Below, piece by piece: positions 38,802 through 46,888 of a stretch of DNA of 64,000 bases. The stretch covers positions 204,337 to 268,336 of the forward strand of contig NZ_JABBPN010000004.1 in assembly GCF_012933385.1 (NCBI RefSeq), read 5' to 3'. This DNA is from Paenibacillus lemnae. GTDB taxonomy: Bacteria > Bacillota > Bacilli > Paenibacillales > Paenibacillaceae. The translations under genes and the position numbers were made by a program. The notes under the pieces are model-generated. The model had not been told where the DNA came from, made no database searches, and saw only the letters and a list, made by a program, of their open reading frames with translations. Every line of letters begins with the position of its first letter. Position 1 is the first letter of the stretch.

Positions 38802-39509
38802 CTATACGCGCAAAAACTTGTATCCAATGCCCCGCACCGTGCCGATGTAACGATGGCCTGAAGCTTCATCCTCAATTTTACGCCGGAGATTGTGGATGTG
38901 AACCATGACAGTGCGGCTGTCGCTACCGCTATCGAGTCCCCAGATCTGTTCGAACAGCTGCTCGACACTGAACACACGGTCCGGATACCGCGCCATATGA
39001 AGCAGAAGCTGCAGCTCTTTTGCCGGCAGACTCACTTCTTTCCCGTTCACGCGAACCTCTAGACGTCCGAAGTGGATGTCCAAGCGCCCGTCGCTCCATA
39101 AATGACCGCCTGCATCTGCGTTAACCTTCCCCACGGCCAGCCGCCTGAGCCTGGCCCGAACCCGCGCTACCATCACGTCAGGATCGAACGGTTTGGTAAT
39201 ATAATCATCGGCATACTCAAGCCCCTGTATCACATCCTCCGCTTCCTTCAGGCTGCTGAGAAAGATGACCGGCACATCCGATCGGCTCTTCACTGCTTGA
39301 ATCCAGTCAGTTCCCTTACCATCAGGCAGCATAATATCACAAATAATCAGATGCGGCTTCCGGATTTCCAGCTGAATCGCAGCTTCTGCAAGTGAGGACG
39401 CAATGTATGTGATGTAATGTTGATTACTCAAATATATCGAAATTAAATCCGCGATATCCTTGTCGTCTTCCACCAGCAGAATCTCGCTGCATTCTTTAAC
39501 TGCTGTCAC
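38802..39509 (-). CDS. OmpR/PhoB-family response regulator
   Basis: A 235-residue response regulator. The receiver domain spans 8-120 with acidic pocket residues in LLVEDDKD, phosphoacceptor Asp58 (IICDIMLPDG) and a conserved Lys in DDYITKPFDPDVMVARVRAR. The winged-helix effector domain occupies about 140-233 (PAKELQLLLHMARYPDRVFS, then DSRTVMVHIHNLRRKIED, RGIGYKF). It starts at GTG 39509, overlapping the TGA of the histidine kinase gene (GTGA), so the two are co-translated. A direct repeat spaced 11 bases, typical of sites for this family, lies in front of the divergent GNAT/ABC operon. Confidence 0.92.
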   Translation of the reverse strand: MTAVKECSEILLVEDDKDIADLISIYLSNQHYITYIASSLAEAAIQLEIRKPHLIICDIMLPDGKGTDWIQAVKSRSDVPVIFLSSLKEAEDVIQGLEYADDYITKPFDPDVMVARVRARLRRLAVGKVNADAGGHLWSDGRLDIHFGRLEVRVNGKEVSLPAKELQLLLHMARYPDRVFSVEQLFEQIWGLDSGSDSRTVMVHIHNLRRKIEDEASGHRYIGTVRGIGYKFLRV

Positions 39510-41671
39510 CTTAAAGCGCCCCCCCTCTGTACGATCGGCAGCTCAAAACTGAACTCACTTCCCTCTCCCGGCTCGCTGACTACCCTGATTTCTCCATGAT
39601 GATAATGGATGATTTCTTTGCATATCGCCAGGCCCAGCCCGGATCCATTATGGTGAACGGCCGTTTGCTGCTTGGCTTGCCCGAACCTTTCGAAGATGTG
39701 TTGATGCATGTCCCGATCAATACCGACACCCGTATCCCTCACTCCAACCACAGCGCGAGAGCCTCCATCGGACAACCGGACTATCTGAAGCTTCAGCACA
39801 ATCACTCCATCTTCCGGTGTATACCGAACAGCATTAGAGATCAGGTTCGACAGCACCTGCTCAATGCGGATAGAATCCACTTTAATGAAAGAACCCGCTC
39901 CAATTACATCTTCAGGAAGCTGGATCTGACAGTGAATCCCTTTGCTCTCAATCTCCCACTCATACTTCAGGAATAATTCCTGCAGGAATGGCACTACCTC
40001 TACCTCCTGCATATGAAATCTCACCTGGTTTGTCTCCAGCTTAGTCAGCTCAACCAGATCATGAATCATTCGTTCCAGCAGCAGAGATCTTTCATAAATC
40101 CGATTCGCATACTTGGGAGCATCCGCCGTGATGATACCGTCGCGGAGCGCTTTGGCGAAGCCTTTGATGGAGGTGATCGGCGTACTGAGCTCATGAGAAA
40201 TATTCGAGAGCAGCCGTATACGGAAATGTTCGAATTCTTCCATCTTCTTGTTGGCTTCCTGGAGCCGGGCATTGCTTTTTTGAAGGGAGTGAGTTCGTTC
40301 TGCTACAGTGCGTTCCAATGATCGGTTATTCTCTCTAAGCTGTTCCGACAGCTGCTCTTTCTCCGCAATCGCCCGCGAGAAGCGTGCCGACAGATTCAAT
40401 GCCTGGGTAAGCAGAAAAGCGAGCAGGCCAATTGACAGCAAATCGTTAGTCGGCAGCAGTCCTGTATAAAACATCATGTCGTTTAAAGCAAAAATCGTAA
40501 AGAACAGGAAGCCGATCGCTGTTGTCATGGAGCCTTTTCGCCGCCGGATGGCTGAGAGAATGTAAATATACATGGTGTACATAAGCACGGGAAACAGCAC
40601 TCCCCATATATAAGGAGTCAGATAATAAGTATATACACGTGCCGGAGTAATCAGGAAAAAGATGATAAAGCTGCCGAGCACCAGTCCTGCAGCCTTTGGC
40701 ACCCAGGATATGGACTCCCTTGGATATTCCCTGCTCACAAATAAAATCAAGCACAGCGCGGTCATAGCAATGGATATGTATTCTGCCTTTACCCCCCACT
40801 CCCAGGGAAGGCCGGGCAGCAAAAAGAGGGCTGTCGACTCACCCAGTACAATGGTTCTGATCCCCACCGAGAAGCAGAGCAAACCGAACAGAAATGCAGA
40901 GATCTCCTGCCTCCGGTTAACGTATACGAAGAAGTAATAAAGCGCCATTACAAAAAAGATACCGACAATGAACACCTGGGCAGACACGCGTGATACCCGC
41001 ATCCATGCAATTCCGTCAGCCGTTCCAAGCTCCACCCCCTGCCATATCCCGGCATTGCGCTGGGAGTAATTCGACACTTGAATGATAATCTCGTTCCAGC
41101 CTTCACGAGGCTCAAAGTAAATGGTTTTGGGATAACTCCGAGGTGTAGTGCTTGAGGCGTCAGTTCCTACTAATCCATTGCCGCCCTTCAAGTCACCGTT
41201 CACCCAGAGCTGATAAGCAGAAGCAATACTTTTCGGGTATAATCCTATACTTTCACGGGTACGAGTAAGACTTTCCGGTAAAAGAATGCGGAGGCGATAT
41301 GTTGCAAAACCTTCGTTAGGCAGCGGCCTGCCGTCTATCGAGTATCCGGTCCACGGCTGGGGTATATCTACAATTACTGGTGAAGGCATGGCCAAAGAAC
41401 GAAAATCCTCCGGTTTCAGCATCTTCCCCCAATACAATTCCCATTCACCGTCCAGCATCAGGCTTGAATTCACCTCGGCGTTCCAGCCTGAGGCATCCAG
41501 CTTACCTTGTTCTGAAGTATATATAGTGGATGTAAAAAGAGTCGGATCATCTCCTGCCAGCCATTTTGCACATACAACCAACAGGACAGCTGCGGCCAGC
41601 ACAGCGGCAAAACCAAACAGGAACGAAAACCGTTTTTTCATGCTGTTTCCAGCCGGCTCAGTAATCAACAT
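39506..41671 (-). CDS. 7TMR-DISM-type sensor histidine kinase
   Basis: A 721-residue membrane histidine kinase. A helix at about 12-32 leads to an extracytoplasmic jelly-roll-like domain (about 45-215; PWTGYSIDGRPLPNEGFATYRL), then seven hydrophobic helices (about 225-425) of the 7TMR-DISM type. A coiled coil (430-480) leads to the HisKA domain with phosphoacceptor His493 (NISHELSTPITS), and the HATPase domain follows (N box near NLISNAVRY, G1 near VRDTGVGID, GSGLGLAICKEI). It begins at ATG 41671 with GGAGGT upstream. The extracellular carbohydrate-binding-like fold suggests sensing of a soluble or cell-wall ligand. Confidence 0.9.
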   Translation of the reverse strand: MLITEPAGNSMKKRFSFLFGFAAVLAAAVLLVVCAKWLAGDDPTLFTSTIYTSEQGKLDASGWNAEVNSSLMLDGEWELYWGKMLKPEDFRSLAMPSPVIVDIPQPWTGYSIDGRPLPNEGFATYRLRILLPESLTRTRESIGLYPKSIASAYQLWVNGDLKGGNGLVGTDASSTTPRSYPKTIYFEPREGWNEIIIQVSNYSQRNAGIWQGVELGTADGIAWMRVSRVSAQVFIVGIFFVMALYYFFVYVNRRQEISAFLFGLLCFSVGIRTIVLGESTALFLLPGLPWEWGVKAEYISIAMTALCLILFVSREYPRESISWVPKAAGLVLGSFIIFFLITPARVYTYYLTPYIWGVLFPVLMYTMYIYILSAIRRRKGSMTTAIGFLFFTIFALNDMMFYTGLLPTNDLLSIGLLAFLLTQALNLSARFSRAIAEKEQLSEQLRENNRSLERTVAERTHSLQKSNARLQEANKKMEEFEHFRIRLLSNISHELSTPITSIKGFAKALRDGIITADAPKYANRIYERSLLLERMIHDLVELTKLETNQVRFHMQEVEVVPFLQELFLKYEWEIESKGIHCQIQLPEDVIGAGSFIKVDSIRIEQVLSNLISNAVRYTPEDGVIVLKLQIVRLSDGGSRAVVGVRDTGVGIDRDMHQHIFERFGQAKQQTAVHHNGSGLGLAICKEIIHYHHGEIRVVSEPGEGSEFSFELPIVQRGGALR

Positions 41672-41764
41672 TAAAGAAACCTCCGGGTGCTGACAGGTAA
41701 TTTATCCCTATTATAGCAGGTCACTCAGCAGGTGTTGAAAAAAATTGCAGATTTCCTTCAATAC

Positions 41765-41796
41765 TTAAACAAAACTTAAACATAACTCATTACAAT
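41765..41796 (+). promoter_or_regulatory. Putative promoter with 11-bp-spaced direct repeats
   Basis: TTAAACA occurs at 41765-41771 and 41776-41782, exactly 11 bp apart (one helical turn), the pattern bound by PhoB/OmpR-type regulators. TACAAT at 41791-41796 can serve as a -10 element, with the repeats covering the -35 position. It lies between the divergent two-component genes and the GNAT/ABC operon, about 55 bases before the first ORF. Confidence 0.45.
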
Positions 41797-41849
41797 AGTT
41801 CAAAAGATGTCGAATCTTAGGCATATTGAACCGGTATGAAGAAAGGAAG

Positions 41850-41915
41850 ATGACTTTGATCCGATCAACTTCTGCGACTGAAGACCTTCTCAAACCTGGT
41901 GCTAGAGAATCATGA
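41850..41915 (+). CDS. Short ORF of 21 codons opening the GNAT/ABC operon
   Basis: ATG at 41850 (or TTG at 41856, better spaced from AAAGGAAG) opens a frame of 21 residues that includes TSATEDLLKPGARES. Its TGA at 41913-41915 overlaps the ATG of the next gene at 41912 (ATGA), so translation should be coupled. It may encode a real small peptide or serve only as a leader. I know of no relative. Confidence 0.45.
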   Translation: MTLIRSTSATEDLLKPGARES

Positions 41916-42439
41916 GCTGCTATTTTTCAGTATGTTCGACTTATAACTATCAACAGCAGTATATGGACTTTTTGCTGGCACATTACAGCGATTTGAATTT
42001 GTTGTATCCCTTTCCTGTTTCACTGAGTTATATCGCCAGTCCTTTGTTAATGGAAGGTACAGCTGTGCTCTGTTTTGATGATGAGGATCAGCTGTCAGGT
42101 GCATTCGGCTATATTCACGGAACCGGTGAACAAGATTACAAGGACCGGCATGTGATCCAGCTTCAGGTGGCATATATTGTGGAACATCACCGGAGCACCC
42201 GAATGTTCTATGAAGCGCTTCAATTCCTCGTCAGTCACCTGTCGGATCAGGAGGAAGAGCGCGTAGAGGAAATCAGGTTTTGGATACCGGGCGAGCCTCG
42301 TACTAGAAGATTATGTTCACGATTTGCCGATCTGCTATCTACCGTTGATCAGACACAGGGTTGTTTGGACGAATACAGGATAAACGTAAAGCATCTGCAA
42401 AAATATGTATCTACATTCGGGACACGCTCTTTGGCCTGA
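41912..42439 (+). CDS. GNAT-like protein of the peptide/ABC operon (first copy)
   Basis: A 175-residue protein with GNAT-fold features, only weakly similar to named families. The middle segment (LCFDDEDQLSGAFGYIHGTG, then IQLQVAYIVEHHRSTRMFYEALQFL) aligns by eye with the second such protein encoded after the ABC gene (LLFHDTEDQLVAFIQYRF, then AAMLAKNYRGSRIFFEGLRDL). HRSTRMF and YRGSRIF sit where acetyl-CoA-binding GNATs have their pyrophosphate loop. Its start overlaps a 21-codon ORF. Either an acyltransferase or a GNAT-fold protein of another use; the substrate might be the operon's own peptide. Confidence 0.55.
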   Translation: MSCYFSVCSTYNYQQQYMDFLLAHYSDLNLLYPFPVSLSYIASPLLMEGTAVLCFDDEDQLSGAFGYIHGTGEQDYKDRHVIQLQVAYIVEHHRSTRMFYEALQFLVSHLSDQEEERVEEIRFWIPGEPRTRRLCSRFADLLSTVDQTQGCLDEYRINVKHLQKYVSTFGTRSLA

Positions 42440-42457
42440 GTTATAACGGGAGGAAGC

Positions 42458-44218
42458 ATGAGCAACGTCATCCGTCACTTTGTAACATTTCTGAGTCCCC
42501 GCCGAGGTTTGGCAATAGCTTTTTTCCTAACGTCATTCATTGAACTGACCGTCTTGTCCCTGGCGCCGCTTAGTTTCAAATTTATGATCGACTATGCCAT
42601 TGAACCGGGAGATCGTAACGCATTTTTCCTCATCCTCGGCATTCTCGGCAGTATCGGTGCCTGCGGTGTCGCCGCTGGACTGATAAGTGACCGGCTGCTG
42701 GCCACCATACTAGCTGAGGTGCAGCAGCAGTTAAGGCGGCGATTGTTCTCCCACCTGCAGCATTTAAACATGGAACGCTTTCAGGCCAGCCGCGCTGGAG
42801 AGCACGTGTCCCGCTTTACAGTGGATCTGCCCGCTATCGAAGGCGCCATGATGTCCATGATGACAATCGGACTGCAATCGGTTGCTGTAGTCAGCATCAG
42901 CGTTGCCATTCTGTTCACTCTTCAGTGGAGCATGGCCCTGCTCATCCTGGCGGGAGCCAGCCTGATCTACTTGGGCCCGTATCTGCTGTCGCGAAGGGCG
43001 CGAAGAGTTTATGGCGCTTATCGTGATGAGCTGGAAGCCATGACCGGGGATGTTCAGGAAAATGTCCGCGGCCAGATGATCATCCAAGGATTCCATGTAC
43101 AACAAACACAAATTCACAAGTTTGAGAAACGGCTGCAGCAGTTATTCATTCGTCATGTTCATTACAATGTGACCAACGCTTCGCTTGACCGGCTGCCTAT
43201 AATCAGCCTGCTGCTAGTAAACTTCTCCATTATCGGATTTGGATCCTATCTTGCCCTTTTGGGCCAAATTACGCTGGGTACGCTGGTCGTCTTTTTCACC
43301 ATTTATACATCGATGGGCAATGCGGTTTATAATCTTACGGCAATCCTCCCCTCCTTTGCCAGCGCTCGTGTCAGTTTGGAACGTTTGTCTGAGATGCTGA
43401 CAGATGAGGAGAAACAACAGGCTGAACAGAAAGATTCAGCAGCACTGCAGCCATGCCCTGAAATTATCGCCGATGGGCTCGTGTTTCGTTATCCTGGCAA
43501 GGAACCTGCGCTGCAAGGCATCAGCTTCACTATTCCGGCTGGAACAACTGCCGCATTCGTCGGTCCCAGCGGTTCCGGAAAGAGCACGATCCTGCAGCTG
43601 ATCCTGGGGCTGAGACAGCCCTCCGGCGGCCGGCTGACTGTTGGTGGAATCGATATCCTGCACGTGGACGCAGAGTCATACCGCAGCCGGGTTGGCACTG
43701 TATTTCAAGACAGCTTTTTGTTCCGTGGTACGGTTAAGGATAATATTCTGATCGGCAGGCCCGACGCTTCTATGGAGGATGTGGTCAGAGCCGCAGAACA
43801 GGCATCGTTACATGAATTTATTACTGGACTTCCAGATGGCTATGATACCGCTGTTCTTGAAGATGGCACTAACTTTTCCGGCGGACAAAAGCAGCGGATT
43901 GCTATTGCACGAGCACTGCTTCGGGAACCATACCTGCTGCTCCTGGATGAAATTACATCATCGCTGGATCCGCTGTCCGAAGCCGCTGTCACCCATACCA
44001 TCCAAAACCGCTCGAAAAAGCGTACTGCCGTCATCATATCCCACCGTCTTTCTGTCATCAATACTGCTGACGTAATCTTCGTCATGAACGAAGGAAGGCT
44101 GGTTGACAGCGGCCGTCATGATGAGCTCTTGAGACGTTGTCCTCTATATTTACAGATGTGGAAACAGCAAGACGAAGATCATCTCAATATGATGAAAAAG
44201 GAGACGTGGACATCATGA
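42458..44218 (+). CDS. ABC exporter, fused membrane and ATPase domains
   Basis: A 586-residue half-transporter: six transmembrane helices in residues 15-300 and an ATPase domain at about 335-570. Walker A is GPSGSGKS at 369-376, the signature is FSGGQKQRIAIARALL and Walker B is LLLLDEITSSLD. No peptidase C39 domain is present, so any cargo peptide must be trimmed elsewhere or be leaderless. The gene sits between two related GNAT-like genes (19 bases after the first; ATGA overlap with the second) and ahead of a 39-codon peptide gene. Export of that peptide is the simplest reading. ATG with GGGAGGAAGC upstream. Confidence 0.85.
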   Translation: MSNVIRHFVTFLSPRRGLAIAFFLTSFIELTVLSLAPLSFKFMIDYAIEPGDRNAFFLILGILGSIGACGVAAGLISDRLLATILAEVQQQLRRRLFSHLQHLNMERFQASRAGEHVSRFTVDLPAIEGAMMSMMTIGLQSVAVVSISVAILFTLQWSMALLILAGASLIYLGPYLLSRRARRVYGAYRDELEAMTGDVQENVRGQMIIQGFHVQQTQIHKFEKRLQQLFIRHVHYNVTNASLDRLPIISLLLVNFSIIGFGSYLALLGQITLGTLVVFFTIYTSMGNAVYNLTAILPSFASARVSLERLSEMLTDEEKQQAEQKDSAALQPCPEIIADGLVFRYPGKEPALQGISFTIPAGTTAAFVGPSGSGKSTILQLILGLRQPSGGRLTVGGIDILHVDAESYRSRVGTVFQDSFLFRGTVKDNILIGRPDASMEDVVRAAEQASLHEFITGLPDGYDTAVLEDGTNFSGGQKQRIAIARALLREPYLLLLDEITSSLDPLSEAAVTHTIQNRSKKRTAVIISHRLSVINTADVIFVMNEGRLVDSGRHDELLRRCPLYLQMWKQQDEDHLNMMKKETWTS

Positions 44219-44709
44219 AAGCAACCGTCAGACGATGTCATCTTGACGCGGATTATGCTTCCTTTTCGAGATTTTATCTGCATAACTGCCGGGAATTCGA
44301 TCATCACTATATGCTCCAGGATGCACTGGTTCATCTGATACATACGGTAACCGATGCTCAAATTCTGCTCTTTCATGACACAGAAGATCAACTGGTCGCC
44401 TTTATTCAATACCGTTTCGATGAAGATCAAGATTACGTGTTCATCGACGCTGCCATGCTCGCCAAAAATTATCGAGGAAGCAGAATCTTTTTTGAAGGAC
44501 TCCGGGACTTGGCTAAAATTATCGCAGAAGATCATCCGGGGGTGCATACTGTCGTTTTTCATGCTTCAGCCGATAACCTCTACATCAATCGCATTTACAG
44601 CAAATTCGCACAACGGATAGAAGTCAGGGAGCGTAATGGCCGGATCGAACATGTCTACAAAGTCAGCCTAAAAGACCTAATGACATATGTAAGGCTGGAT
44701 CGTGCATAG
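44215..44709 (+). CDS. GNAT-like protein of the peptide/ABC operon (second copy)
   Basis: A 164-residue protein whose ATG at 44215 overlaps the ABC gene's stop (ATGA). GNAT-like signs are HDTEDQLVAFIQYRF and FIDAAMLAKNYRGSRIFFEG (putative acetyl-CoA loop), then HASADNLYINRIYSKFAQRIE, which matches the common GNAT C-terminal pattern. It is paralogous to the gene at 41912 by shared segments and both end in a KDLMTYV/KHLQKYV-like stretch. Two related acyltransferase-like proteins in one short operon may act as a heterodimer or modify two positions of a peptide. Confidence 0.6.
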   Translation: MKATVRRCHLDADYASFSRFYLHNCREFDHHYMLQDALVHLIHTVTDAQILLFHDTEDQLVAFIQYRFDEDQDYVFIDAAMLAKNYRGSRIFFEGLRDLAKIIAEDHPGVHTVVFHASADNLYINRIYSKFAQRIEVRERNGRIEHVYKVSLKDLMTYVRLDRA

Positions 44710-44756
44710 TTTCCTGATTTTTATTATCAACCCAATCTTGAAAGGAGGTGATTCAC

Positions 44757-44876
44757 ATGGTGCCAATGAGACCGAATTTTGGTAAGGAAGATAGCAACAA
44801 AATCAAAATCAGCCGTATCACAAATGTTTTGAAGCTGAATGAACAGCTGAGAACATCTGCAGCAGTATCCAAATAA
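44757..44876 (+). CDS. 39-residue peptide, candidate secreted or modified peptide
   Basis: A small gene below usual length cut-offs. AAAGGAGGTGATTC, nearly perfect Shine-Dalgarno, lies just upstream of ATG 44757. The product starts MVPMRPNFGKEDSNKI and ends with TSAAVSK; it is Lys/Asn/Ser-rich, with no cysteine, no signal peptide and no double-glycine leader. A terminator follows within 65 bases. Position at the end of an operon with two GNAT-like proteins and an ABC exporter makes it a candidate substrate. It resembles no RiPP class I know. Confidence 0.65.
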   Translation: MVPMRPNFGKEDSNKIKISRITNVLKLNEQLRTSAAVSK

Positions 44877-44936
44877 TCCCCCCCGATTAAAGGAGCTTTA
44901 CGCTGCACACCTTACAATCATGCAGTCATTGCAGGC

Positions 44937-44968
44937 AAGCCGGTAGTTTTTACTGGCTTGTTTTTTTA
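44937..44968 (+). terminator. Terminator of the GNAT/ABC/peptide operon
   Basis: The arms aagccggta and ttactggctt pair with G-T allowance around a short loop and are followed by seven T residues, about 60 bases after the peptide gene. Confidence 0.75.
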
Positions 44969-45027
44969 TGTCCTTGTTGACATACAACCGTTTCGGGGTA
45001 AATGAATCAATAAGGAGGAATGAGTCT

Positions 45028-45771
45028 ATGTGGGCGGCACTCATGTGGGGTGGTGTTTCAGCCTCTGCTGTTATTGTGGGAGCCTTGGTATCCCTGTATA
45101 TGAATATCCCGAAACGGGTCATCGGCTGGATTATGGCTTTCGGTACAGGAACACTGATCGGTGCTGCCGTATTTGAACTGCTTCAAGATGCACTGAAAGG
45201 CGGCGGGACGATCGCGACGGCCATCGGCTTTATCTCGGGCGCGCTGGTGTACACAGGATTCGATCTGTTCATATCCAACAAGGGCGGTGCACATCGAAAG
45301 CGATCTGGTCGCAAGGAGAAGCCAGAACAACAGCAGGCACAAAACGGAAAGGCCATTTTCGCAGGAACGGTGATGGATGCCATTCCCGAATCGATCATGC
45401 TGGGCGCAAGCTTATTGACTGGAAAAGGTGTCAGTCTCGTGCTGATCGTGTCCATTTTTCTGAGCAACATACCGGAAGGCCTGTCCAGTACATCGGGACT
45501 CCGGCAGAGCGGATATTCCAGACGTAAAATTGTGCTCATGTGGGGCAGTGTACTGATTCTCTCTGCACTTGCCGCCGGGGGCGGATATCTGTTTATGGAG
45601 CAGTTGTCTAATGAGACGGAAGCCGCCATCGGAGCTTTTGCTGGTGGCGGAATAATCGCCATGATCTGTTCTACCATGATGCCTGAAGCCTTTGAAGAAG
45701 GCGGTCCGGTCGTCGGTTTTATCGCTTCTATGGGTCTTCTGGTTTCATTATTACTGGATACCTGGTCATAA
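45028..45771 (+). CDS. ZIP-family metal transporter
   Basis: A protein of 247 residues from the ATG at 45028 (AAGGAGGAATG upstream); a longer in-frame start at 44968 lies inside the terminator. It has the ZIP pattern: eight helices with conserved metal-binding stretches DAIPESIMLGASLL near 117-130 and SNIPEGLSSTSG near 145-156, the latter being the HNxPEG-type signature with Ser for His. A charged cytoplasmic loop (HRKRSGRKEKPEQQQAQNGK) separates helices 3 and 4. ZIP transporters import zinc or related divalent metals; direction cannot be shown here. Confidence 0.82.
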   Translation: MWAALMWGGVSASAVIVGALVSLYMNIPKRVIGWIMAFGTGTLIGAAVFELLQDALKGGGTIATAIGFISGALVYTGFDLFISNKGGAHRKRSGRKEKPEQQQAQNGKAIFAGTVMDAIPESIMLGASLLTGKGVSLVLIVSIFLSNIPEGLSSTSGLRQSGYSRRKIVLMWGSVLILSALAAGGGYLFMEQLSNETEAAIGAFAGGGIIAMICSTMMPEAFEEGGPVVGFIASMGLLVSLLLDTWS

Positions 45772-45773
45772 AC

Positions 45774-45821
45774 AAAAAGTACGCCGTATTTCAAGATTCT
45801 GCGAAATACGGCGTACTTTTT
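45774..45821 (+). terminator. Terminator of the ZIP gene
   Basis: The arms aaaaagtacgccgtatttc (45774-45792) and gaaatacggcgtacttttt (45803-45821) are exact 19-bp complements with a 10-base loop; the T-run acts as the U-tract. Confidence 0.9.
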
Positions 45822-46184
45822 GTAGTTTAACACCCTGATAAAAAAATTTTTTAACACTTTCTTTAAGAAGTTACACATCGCAGCAAGCAACAACCGCTTA
45901 CATCCTTATAGCTATAGGCATCCTCTCGAAATGGTTACTTTTCATGAAAACGCTATATATTCATGCAAAGAGGTACGTTAAGTTTCTTCACGTGGTTGAC
46001 CCCCATCTTTGTCCTATGTTACGGTTTTAGCAGCTTAAATATCTCGATTGCTTCATAAAAATTGGTTTTCCAACGTAATTCGCGTCATTTAATGTGACAC
46101 AAAAAAAGTACAAACAACATCTACATCCAAACACAAACGATCAACATGTAAACAACTACATTCTGAAACAGGAGGAACACAAAC
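45822..46184 (+). promoter_or_regulatory. Noncoding interval before the mannitol genes, with a cre-like site
   Basis: No gene found in these 363 bases. TGAAAACGCTATAT at 45945-45958 matches 12 of 14 positions of the CcpA cre consensus (TGWNANCGNTNWCA), which would fit catabolite control of a sugar locus, but two terminal positions differ. The last 90 bases are nearly free of G (acaaacaacatctacatcc), a probable unstructured leader ending in a good site, ACAGGAGG. Confidence 0.4.
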
Positions 46185-46853
46185 ATGATTAAAGCGATGA
46201 TTTTTGATTTTGACGGAACCATTATTGATACAGAGACAGCATGGTACACTGCATTTCGCGATGCGTATAAAGAACACGGGGTAGATCTCACACTTGAGCA
46301 GTATTCACAATGCATCGGAACAAGTCTGAACTCTTTTAATCCTTATGAGTATTTAATGACCGACTTGAACCTTCCTATTGACAAAGATGCTTTTCGTGAA
46401 TCTGTACAACTGCAGCATGCAGCCCTGATGAATCAGGAGCAGGTTCGTCCCGGTATTCTGAACTATCTGGAACAAGCACGTAAAGCAGGAATGAAGATCG
46501 GCCTGGCGACAAGCTCCGGCCGTGCATGGGTAGAACAGCATCTGGAGCAGCTTGGACTGCTGGATTATTTCGATGTGATCCGTACTGCAGACGATGTATC
46601 TCATGTAAAGCCAGACCCGGAGCTGTATATCCAAGCACTCGAAGGACTTGGCGCTGCGCCAGAGGAAGCTGTTGCCATTGAAGATTCACCTAATGGTGCC
46701 CGCGCAGCAGCAGCAGCTGGCATCCATTGTATCGTTATTCCAAATACGATCACCGGGACATTGACATTCGATATGCCTCATCAGCGCTTATCTTGCCTGA
46801 CTGAACTTGAATTTAACGATCTAACAACCAAGCCGCTTACAAAAAGCGTCTAA
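46185..46853 (+). CDS. HAD-superfamily phosphatase/phosphoglucomutase-type (IA)
   Basis: A 222-residue HAD IA hydrolase. Motif I is FDFDGTIIDTE near 7-17 with two aspartates, motif II ATSSGR near 104-109, and the conserved Lys-Pro (SHVKPDPELY near 142-151) and EDSPNGARAA near 166-175 complete the active site. A helical cap lies between 17 and 85, so small sugar phosphates are likely substrates. Located 35 bases upstream of mtlD, it may be a sugar-phosphatase or mutase of hexitol metabolism; this is inference from position. Confidence 0.82.
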   Translation: MIKAMIFDFDGTIIDTETAWYTAFRDAYKEHGVDLTLEQYSQCIGTSLNSFNPYEYLMTDLNLPIDKDAFRESVQLQHAALMNQEQVRPGILNYLEQARKAGMKIGLATSSGRAWVEQHLEQLGLLDYFDVIRTADDVSHVKPDPELYIQALEGLGAAPEEAVAIEDSPNGARAAAAAGIHCIVIPNTITGTLTFDMPHQRLSCLTELEFNDLTTKPLTKSV

Positions 46854-46888
46854 ACTAAACAAAACACATTCTAAGGGGGAAATCATCT

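Noticed and set aside
45183..45893. 236-codon minus-strand frame through the ZIP gene and its terminator
   Set aside because: Antisense of the ZIP transporter and runs through a strong terminator.
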